Shown here: positions 56,340-64,000 of the stretch, one piece after another
Numbering within the stretch: the first letter of the stretch is position 1
Layout of the letters: the number at the start of each line of letters is the position of its first letter
Source: Aquila chrysaetos chrysaetos
Lineage: Eukaryota; Chordata; Aves; Accipitriformes; Accipitridae
Assembly: GCF_900496995.4 (NCBI RefSeq)
Contig: NW_024470328.1
Location: 248,001-312,000 of the forward strand
Direction: 5' to 3'
Length of the DNA stretch: 64,000 nucleotides
Made by a program: the position numbers and the translations under genes
Notes under the pieces: generated by a model
What the model saw: the letters and a program-made list of their open reading frames with translations, nothing else
Told to the model about the DNA's origin: nothing
The model's database searches: none

Positions 56340-58704
56340 GGTGGCATGTAGATGTAACTTTGTCTTTAAGAGGAGAATTTTATTTCAGGAAAGAAGTGGC
56401 TCTCCCTAGCTGAGGGAAGGAACATCAGTGATTGCTTCAGCCTGTTTGCCAGCAGGTTCCCCTGGAGCCCCAGGGACACCTGGAGGGAGCCCAGAGGGGG
56501 CAGAGAAAGTGCTGCCTTGGGCTGGTCCTCTGCTGCTGAGCTGGGCTGGGCTCCTGGGACAGAGGGAGCTCCTGGCAAGCGGGCAGCACTGCAGAGAGAC
56601 AGCTCTGCCCAGGAGCAGCTCCTCTGCAAAGCGCAGCAGGGCTGAGGGCACTGCCTGCAGGCAGCGAGGGGAGAGGAGGGAAGGGAGACGGAGGTTAAAA
56701 GCAGTCTGGGGTGGGAGGAGAGAGGAGAGCTGACTTGGAGAAAAAACTTGACAGCCCTTAACAGGGTAAGTCTCTGGCTGCAGGGCAATGCAGGGGCAGT
56801 TCCTGGAATGACCTCCTAAAGCTGGCACATCCCACAGCCTATGGGATCTGTCAGAGGGACTCTCACAGTTTCTGCAGTGTAGAGAAAAGGGACGTGCTTT
56901 GGAGCACAGCTTCCCTGCTGCACCCTCAGAGGGACAGGGCATGTCAGCTGCCTTCCCTGGGGATGGCTGCAGAGTGTGAAGGTGGGTGTGCAGCCAGGGG
57001 TGCCCAGGGGTGCCCTTCTGAGCAGGGTCCCTGAGCCCCAGGGGGCTGTGTGCTGGGGCAGGGACTCTGCCACCGGTCAGGGTAAGTACTCAGCCTGCCT
57101 GGGGAACTGTAACAGCAGAGTGGGGAGAAGATGCAGGTGGAAGAAACAACTTGCAGCAGGGCAGGGTCCTTCTGCTGACAAGAGGGTGCTGTGTGGGTCA
57201 GGACAGCTCACAGCTCCAGATCACCCCCAGGACATTTCCAAGGGCACTTTTCAAGGGGAAGGTCGAAGCAGGGTTTACTCTAAAGTTAAGGAGCTTTCCT
57301 GAGTCTGTGTTTTCAGTTTCGTACTCCTGGGGAATTTTCGGGAGACATGCAGAAGGATTTGTCATGCCTGAACATGTCCCTGAGGCTCCTGAGCTGTAAC
57401 TTGGAGTGATCAGTAATCCTGACAGGAGCCTCCTGAAGTAGAGCACAGGGACTGAGAACAACTGCCTGGCTGTGTTGGTGCCTGGGAGGTGGCATGCACA
57501 GCTGGGTAAGGGTAACTCTTTGCTGAGACTGCAGCTGCCTCTCCCCTTGCCTCTCTGAGCCAGACCATCACTGCGTTTTTCCTTGTTTCCCCACTTGTCT
57601 GTGTTATTGCTATTGTTATCTTGTTCTTGCTGTCAGGCTCTCTGGGGATGGGAGTTTCAGCTGCAGAGTCACACACTGATCTTGTGGGTCCTCCCATGCA
57701 GCTGTGTCCATGGGAAGAAGGTTACAGGTGTCCAAGCTCTCCTCCAAGCTGTGGGGCTGTGGGCAATGCAGCCTGTGTCATTCCCTGGCAAATGAGCTGA
57801 CTCTCCCTTCCTGAGATACCATCATCAGGACACTTGGCTACCTCCTTGGGGTGACCTTCCAAGCTGTGAGCTGCCCTCCAGGATGCAGGTCTGTCCCATA
57901 GCATCTTCGTGTTTCTGAATGCCCCATGGAGAAGCACAGAGACACCATGACTGAGGAAATGCTGTTGGGCTTGTGAAATGAACCATGTGTGTCCTTGGCA
58001 AGAGGTGGGGTGCAGAGACCTTGAGAAAGGGGGAGACACTTGGTGTTGGACAGTGGGTCTCTCTGCTCTCAGTAGTGCCTGGAGTCTTTTCAGGTTAACA
58101 CAAGGGTGTGATTACCATCCATCTCAGAAAGGTATAAGCTCAGGGTAGCTGGGAACACAACAGAGTGACAGACAAGCTCCCCTCTCTCTGCACTAAGCCA
58201 CAGGAATCGTCATCCCTCGCAGGACACTCTGTTTTCTCTGAGTGAAGCAGAAATGATGAGGCTTTCTGAAATCCAAGATAATCACTAGGTGAGATAGGAG
58301 AGAGCTCTAACCGCCCCCCCCTCTCTCCTACACACTTTTGATTGTGTTTTCTTATCCCTGGGAGTGCAGATGCTAACAAGTACTTTTACATTAGGAGCAG
58401 TTTCATCTGACCAATTCAAAGACCAGGAGTGACCCCCTGACTGACACCATTCCCAGAAACCCACTGCTACAGAGCAGGGCTGACTTATTGGCAGCCAGCG
58501 GGCAGACGTCCTGATCCTCAGGGCACACTCAGCCAGCAATAACAAGATGCTCCATCCACAGAGCTGAAAAGAGATCTCACTGAAATGGAAAAAATGCGGT
58601 GAAAAATTATTACGAGAAATACCTTTGATTTTGGTCAGAGAATAATGCCCTAACTTGTCACTGCCTTTTTCTCTTGTTCAGTGCTCCACACCCAGAGGCA
58701 GCAG

Positions 58705-59638
58705 ATGTCCAACAGCAGCTCCATCACCCAGTTCCTCCTCCTGGTGTTTGCAGACACACGGCAGCTGCAGCTCTTGCACTTCTGGCTCTTCCTGGGCATC
58801 TACCTGGCTGCCCTCCTGGCCAACGGCCTCATCATCACCGCCGTAGCCTGTGACCACCGCCTCCACACCCCCCATGTACTTCTTCCTCCTCAACCTCTCT
58901 GTTCTTGTCCTTGGCTCCATCTCCACCACTGTCCCTAAAGTCATGGCCAATTCCTTGTGGGACAGCAGGGCCATCTCCTATGCAGGATGTGCTTCACAGG
59001 TCTTTTTCTTTTTCTTTTCTATATCAGCAGAGTTTTATCTTCTCACTGTCACGGCCTACGACCGCTACGTTGCCATCTGCAAACCCCTGCACTACGGGAC
59101 CCTCCTGGGCAGCAGAGCTTGTGTCCACATGGCAGCAGCTGCCTGGGGCAGTGGGTTTCTCCATGCTGTCCTGCACACGGCCAATACATTTTCACTACCC
59201 CTCTGCCAAGGCAATGCTGTGGACCAGTTCTTCTGTGAAATCCCCCAGATCCTCAAGCTCTCCTGCTCAGATGCCTACCTCAGGGAAGTTGGGGTACTTG
59301 TAGTTAGTGTCTCTTTTGCATTTGGGTGTTTTGTTTTCATTGTGCTGTCCTATGGGCAGATCTTCAGGGCTGTGCTGAGGATCCCCTCCGAGCAGGGATG
59401 GCACAAAGCATTTTCCACGTGCCTCCCTCACCTGGCCGTGGTCTCCTTGTTTGTAAGCACTGGCATGATTGCCTACCTGAAGCCCCCCTCCATCTCCTCC
59501 CCAACCCTGGACCTGGTGGTGGCAGTTCTGTACTCGGTGGTGCCTCCAGCCATGAACCCCCTCATCTACAGCATGAGAAACCGTGAGATCAAGGATGCCC
59601 TGAGGAAAATAATCACTGGATGCTTTCAGAAGCAATAA
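58705..59638 (+). pseudogene. OR14-like olfactory receptor D, one frameshift
   Basis: It starts MSNSSSITQF with an N-glycosylation site and reads in frame through TM1 (LLANGLIITAV) to DHRLHTP. There a run of six C (58,868-58,873) shifts the frame; receptor C has five C at this point. The rest continues in the next frame: PMYFFLLNLSVLVL, AYDRYVAICKPLHY, KAFSTCLPHLAV and NPLIYSMRNREI, ending QKQ. No other defect is seen. The single homopolymer change may be a young pseudogene, an allele or a sequencing error. The splice acceptor (AG 58,680-58,681) is intact, and the stop codon overlaps AATAAA (59,634-59,639). It is the inverted partner of receptor C and differs mainly in TM5. Confidence 0.88.
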
Positions 59639-61639
59639 AGTTCCTGTTGTCTTTTGCATAGTACTTATATCTCATTACAGACCCAACCTGTCTTCTGGTG
59701 TTTTTTTTAGGGTGATTTTGGGTTTTGAATGTGATTTTTGATTGCTCTTTTTGCTTTGTTTTACTTATCTGAATGCTTTCCACAAAGAAATGCCTTTATT
59801 CCTCCGCCTTCTAATCCAAAGTCTATCCAGCTTTTGTGTGCCCTGGAAGCTGTGCAAATGAGGAGCCATACCCTCTGTCTGTTTAAACAAAATAAAGGGC
59901 TCTGCAGTGACTTGTTCTTCTGAGATCCTTCCTCCAAGACCTTCTCTGCAGCTGCAGGGAGCAGTGCCTGTGTGCAGAGGGGAAGAAGAAAAGAGTCCCG
60001 GCACAGCAGCACTGCCAGGGAGCACCAGCTCTTGGTCTTTCCCCAGCTGCTCTCTTCCCACTTCCATGCTTTCCTGCTGAACCCTTTGGTTGGTGGAAGG
60101 CCTGAGTGCTCTTCAAGCTTGGTTACAGTCCTGCTGTGTGGCAGGCCTGTGACCGCAGGCAAGGACAGGCAATGGGCACTTGTGTGCCAGAGCTGGCCTC
60201 CATAGCAGCATTTCCATCATACAAGGGGATCTCCTCAGGCCTTGTGCCACAGATGCCCCCCAGCCCTGGGGCTCAGCCCTCTCCACCCCCGAGGAGCTGG
60301 TGTGCCCTTCAGAGGGTCTGGGGCTGTGGGGTGAGTGCCCAGAGCTCTGCCGCACCCTGTGGTGGGCACCACTGTGGGGCCATGCCAGACTGGGCTGCGC
60401 TGGGGAGAGGGCAGGCGAGGTGGAGGGAGGTCAAGGGAAGTGGGAAGAGTTTAGGGGGAGCTGGTCTGGGCTGGAAAGTGCCCAGGAGAGAAAAATATCA
60501 GTGTAGAGCTTGTAGTGTGTGACCATGCAGGGTGAGGACTGACACCGGGTGTTTGTTGTTCAGAGCCAGGGCTTGTGGAAAGTATGGAAGACATGCAGGT
60601 GCAGGGGAGAGTAGGGCGGCCTGTGCCCTTGGCAGTGTGGACAGACAGGGAAGGTGGCTCGGCGTCTTTGTCGCGCCCAGCGTCTCTTTTTGGCCATTTC
60701 CAGCACTTCCCGGTCACTTCAGGTTTACAGGGGTGTTTTGCTGTGAGGCCGTCTCCATCTTCCTGCTGGGCCAAGGGCTGGTTTGGGGAACGGACTGCCC
60801 TGCCCAGCCTCGCTCCTTCCGCAGACCCTGGCAGACCCTGGAGCAGAGCTGTCTGCAAAGCTCCACATGGGACAAGGCTGCGGCTGGGCAGGGGTCAGGT
60901 GCTGGGGAAGCTGCAAAAGTAGGAGGGTCATGGCAGAACTGTGATCTGAAGGCTGCCATTAGGATCACAAATGGGGGAACTTTCCCCAACTTTCCCCATC
61001 CCTGACTCTACCCTTTCCCGTGCTGTGCCTGCAGAGTGGGGCTGTAAGACCACGTATGGGCAGTGGGGCTGGGCCAGCACAGGGACAGGGCACTGACAGG
61101 GGCCATGAAACAGATGCCAGGAGGTGTCAGCAAGGACAGGTACAAAGCTGGAATTTCTATTGCCTTTGTTGTGGAGGTATGTGTGTAGGAAAAGAAAAGC
61201 TCACCTGGAGATGCTGGTTGCAAGGGAATTCGAAAGCAAACAGAATACCTTTGTTCACTTCTGAGAGACTAAAGCTGAATAAGGAAAATGCAGGGCTGCT
61301 GCTGAATGGGGAAGGTGATTTAACAACAGCAGACACAGCTGGGGCTGAAGGAATGAATGCCTGCTGTGCCTGAGTCTTTACTGAAATGGTCTCCAGGCCC
61401 CTGTGCTCAGGGAAAGGCTTCAAGGAAGAGGAGAGCATGCATTGGCATGAAAGTCAGGAAATCCTGCAAGGACAGATGCCAGTTTCTGTCCCTGCAGGGG
61501 ACTAGCCCTGGCAATGACACGGGGGCTGGGCTGCCTGGCTGGAAGGAGGCGTTTTGGAAAGGTCTTGGTGGACAGTGAGATGGACAGGATGCAGCTGTGT
61601 GCCCTGGCAGCAAGGGAGGACAGGAGGACCCTGGGCTGT

Positions 61640-62160
61640 ACTAACAGGAGCACAGCCAGGTGATTGAGGGAAGGGATTATACCGAACACTGTGTCCAGAT
61701 TTCAGATCCCAATATAGGAAAGTTGTCAGCAAGCTGGAGCCAGTTTAGCAAAGGCCCCCCATAATGGTCCGAGGCAGGAACACTTTATCTGTGAGGAGAG
61801 GCTGAGGGAGCTGGGCTTGTCCAGCCTGGAGAAAGGAAGATCTTGGGCAAAACATGTAGCAGCATTGCAGTGTTCCCAGGAAGACTGAGTCAGGTTCGTG
61901 TCCACAGTTGAAGACACAAGGACAAGAGGTAATGGGCTGAAAGAAGAGGGTTAGTGTACATATAGAGAAACATGTTTCTAACATGAGGACAGACAAATGC
62001 TGGAAGCTGTTTCCCAGGGAGTTTGTGTGGGATCCATCCCAGAAAGTGCCAAGGCGTCTTTGGATAAAGCCCTGAGTAATCTGGTCTAGACCTGCTTTGA
62101 GCAGCAGGTTTTTCACAGAAACCTCCTGAGGTCCCTTCCATCCCATCCAAGATGCTGTCC
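61640..62160 (+). mobile_element. CR1 LINE 3' region (right arm)
   Basis: This is the plus-strand partner of 40,200-40,720 ('ggctgagggagctgggcttg', 'tccagcctggagaaaggaag'). It ends before any ATTCTATG tail. Confidence 0.85.
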
Positions 62161-62334
62161 TTCCTTCCCCTTCATGTTTTCAAATGAGGGAAAGCTCTCA
62201 GGTTCTCCCTGACCACAGAAGTAATTCACATCAGATGCAGGGCTGATTTATATGTGCCCCCATACATACAGCCCTGACCATAGCAAGAATCCTTCAATAG
62301 GTGTTTGTGTGATTTCCCCAGGACCATCAGTATC

Positions 62335-62338
<4 letters not shown>

Positions 62339-62366
<28 letters not shown>
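62339..62366 (+). repeat. A28 homopolymer
   Basis: This is a run of 28 A. The related copy at 50,170-50,180 reads 'ctaccccaaaaagc', so the run expanded in place. Confidence 0.9.
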
Positions 62367-62367
<1 letters not shown>

Positions 62368-62369
62368 AA

Positions 62370-63426
62370 AAACAAGTCATTCTTCTTCCAAAACATAAAT
62401 ATATGCAACACAGCATTCTGTATCTATGGTAGCAGACTTGAAGTAGTGGCAGGGGTAGTGGAGCATGCTGCTGAAGTGAAATAAGTTGAGTTTTGATTTT
62501 GAGGTGGCAGAAGGAGGACATGTATTTCAGGGCTGGCATACAGAGAGAAATAGAAGATTCAAGCAAGTGTGGGGCTGTGATAGTTTGGTGCGAGAAGAGC
62601 ATGATGAGGGTATTGGAAGAAGGCAGGCAGGTTGTGGGCAACTCACAGGACTTGACCAATCCTTGCTTGACCACAGCTTTGTGTTTGAAGCAACAGCCAG
62701 GAAGGACAGAAGGGCATCAGTATGCCTTGGGAGATGCCAGGGTCCGAGTGCGGTGGGGAAATGGGGACGTAGCTAAAGTCTGCCGGGAAACCAGCACAGG
62801 CGTAGGACAGTGTAGGACAGCCTGCAGTGGGGATGACTGAGGGCATTGCAGCAGGTTAGATCACCACCAGCCAACACAACTGAGATCCTTATCCTCTCCA
62901 TCCTGGCTGCTGTCTCTTCCACTGATGCCCAAGAGAAGACACCAGGTCCTTACAGCCCCAGGGCATTGTTGCCTCCTCACCCACCCTCTGCTGATCCTGT
63001 CTTGCACTCAGCATTGCACACCCCCCCATCTCACTGCTCCTTGGAAGATTTGCAAGCATCCCATGAGGTAATGGGACTCCTTTCCCAGAGGAAGGGAGTC
63101 AGGGCTTGACTGTCCTGCTTGGTGAAACACATCAAGGGTTTTCACAGCCACAGTCCACGCTTGGCTTTCCACCTCTAAGCAGTGCCTCTGACTTCCTGCT
63201 TCACCAGCTGCCAGGGATTGTCCCTTTTCTGGTCATTCCCTCCATGGCTTTTTCAGGGATGGCCCTCACTGGGGCCCACTATCACGCTCAGAAACTTGGA
63301 AGCTTGCTGCTGCTGACTTTTACTTCTATAAAGGCTTCTTCAGTCTTTCAGGATCTGCAGTTCAGGAAGTCAGCACCAGAGGGCTTATTAAACATGCAAA
63401 ATACCCTGACAAGTCAAGTCACTGTG
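62370..63426. repeat. Receptor-unit flank copy next to ERV-3
   Basis: It matches 50,180-51,700 in the same orientation and 27,761-28,560 in inverse orientation. It is interrupted at 63,427 by a provirus. Confidence 0.65.
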
Positions 63427-63656
63427 TGTAGGTTACGGCGTTCGGAAGATCTCGTGTTGTCACGGAAAGGTAGAAGGCTAGTCGTCGCCTCCCTATGACA
63501 TATCAGTAATCCCACCTACCGTTGTTAGTATAACAGGAATTAACTGCGCAATAACAGACAGAGTTGGCGCTCACACCATGTGTGTTATCTGTCTCTTCCC
63601 TGGTCCGGGCCGACCAGTGATCTAATCGCGGCACCTTGATATGTAGCAACGCTACA
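63427..63656 (+). repeat. ERV-3 5' LTR (230 bp)
   Basis: It has TGTAG and CTACA ends and is clearly similar to the ERV-1 LTRs. The TATA box is changed (TATAACAGG) and the polyadenylation signal reads AATAAC, so promoter and 3' processing are probably weakened. Confidence 0.9.
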
Positions 63657-63659
63657 TGG

Positions 63660-63677
63660 TGGTGTCCCCGACGTGAT
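63660..63677 (+). promoter_or_regulatory. ERV-3 primer binding site, tRNA-Trp type
   Basis: It has the same 18-base site as ERV-1 with one change (A to T at the sixth base). Confidence 0.8.
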
Positions 63678-63694
63678 TGGTGGCACAGGCGACG

Positions 63695-64000
63695 ATGGAG
63701 CTTGCACAAGCGATTAAGGTATTAAAGGCGTTAGCCGATGAGGTGGGTGCCCGCGGTTCAATTAGGAAGGGCCCCACGGGTGAATGCATCCAATGGTTGC
63801 TGCGCTGGGGAGACATTGGGTCTCTTAGCGAAGCTTTGAGCCCCCCAAAATGGGGAGAGATTCGGGAGTCCTTGCTCCAATCCGTGCCCGTGGCGAGTGT
63901 GGTGCTGCTGAACGATTACAGAGTTGGGGGAAGGTAGAGAAGGTGATCACGGCGGTACGGGAGACTACGGCGTGCTTGTTGGCGGCGCGAGCTGCTGTGT
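63695..64000 (+). pseudogene. gag: ERV-3 gag, 5' part with frameshift
   Basis: The ATG at 63,695 opens the same matrix-type N-terminus as in ERV-1 (MELAQAIKVLKALADEVG, GPTGECIQWLL, SPPKWGEIRESLL). Against ERV-1 one base is missing near 63,880-63,895. The frame then stops at 63,937, while the DNA similarity continues to the window end. Gag of this copy is therefore broken early, and its downstream genes lie outside the window. Confidence 0.82.

Larger units (their letters stand above)
56340..62260. repeat. Right arm of the inverted receptor duplication
   Basis: Reverse complement of the left arm at 40,120-46,727, without its solo LTR. Order from the inside out is the GC-rich block (56,400-56,740), the upstream flank, receptor D (58,705-59,638), the downstream flank, and CR1 (61,640-62,160). 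Part of the upstream flank (57,360-57,900) is also found at 22,380-22,930. Confidence 0.85.
63427..64000 (+). mobile_element. ERV-3: second ERV-1-type provirus, 5' end only
   Basis: A 5' LTR (63,427-63,656), a primer site and the start of gag belong to the same family as ERV-1. The provirus continues beyond the window, so its completeness and target duplication cannot be judged. Confidence 0.9.

Noticed and set aside
1-64000. CRISPR arrays, rRNA or tRNA genes, bacterial operons
   Set aside because: No regularly spaced repeats, rRNA text or cloverleaf with A/B boxes was seen, and all context is vertebrate.

Overview
The window looks like nuclear DNA from a bird. It contains many CR1 LINE fragments, several ending in the ATTCTATGA-type tail typical of avian CR1. 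It also has avian-type ERV LTRs and olfactory receptor genes of the OR14-like (gamma-c) type that expanded in birds. The species cannot be fixed from the sequence. There are no bacterial-style operons, rRNA genes or tRNA genes. Most short open frames are chance frames in GC-rich intergenic or repeat DNA.

Layout: 1-11.3 kb is intergenic DNA with CR1 pieces and an ERVL-type LTR carrying a nested CR1. From 11,339 to 14,682 lies a minus-strand provirus (ERV-2) with a perfect 6-bp target duplication and a large internal deletion. From 14.7 to 23 kb comes the first olfactory receptor unit; the receptor at 16.7-17.7 kb is open but appears to be decaying. From 23.8 to 26.2 kb is a CR1 with ORF1 and ORF2 remains. 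From 27.8 to 30.3 kb is another copy of the receptor-unit flank with only the C-terminal end of a receptor. From 30,343 to 37,095 is an almost full-length plus-strand provirus (ERV-1). It has 231-bp LTRs, a tRNA-Trp primer site, gag, pro and pol in three successive -1 frames, almost no env, and a mosaic 3' end.

From about 40.1 to 62.3 kb there is a large inverted duplication. The left arm (about 40.1-46.7 kb) holds an intact receptor on the minus strand. The right arm (about 56.3-62.3 kb) holds its frameshifted partner on the plus strand. The roughly 9.6-kb spacer contains solo LTRs, a degenerate telomere-like tract and CR1 debris. One solo LTR sits in the left arm only, and the right arm shows the empty site. 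At 63,427 a second ERV-1-type provirus begins and runs off the window.

Taken together this is an olfactory receptor cluster in birth-and-death evolution. The same non-coding unit recurs in both orientations near 8, 16-18, 22, 28-30, 37-38, 40-46, 49-51, 55-58 and 60-63 kb. It carries one intact receptor, one decaying receptor, one frameshifted receptor and one terminal fragment, and it is repeatedly hit by retroelements. No computation was run; percentages and alignments are by eye.
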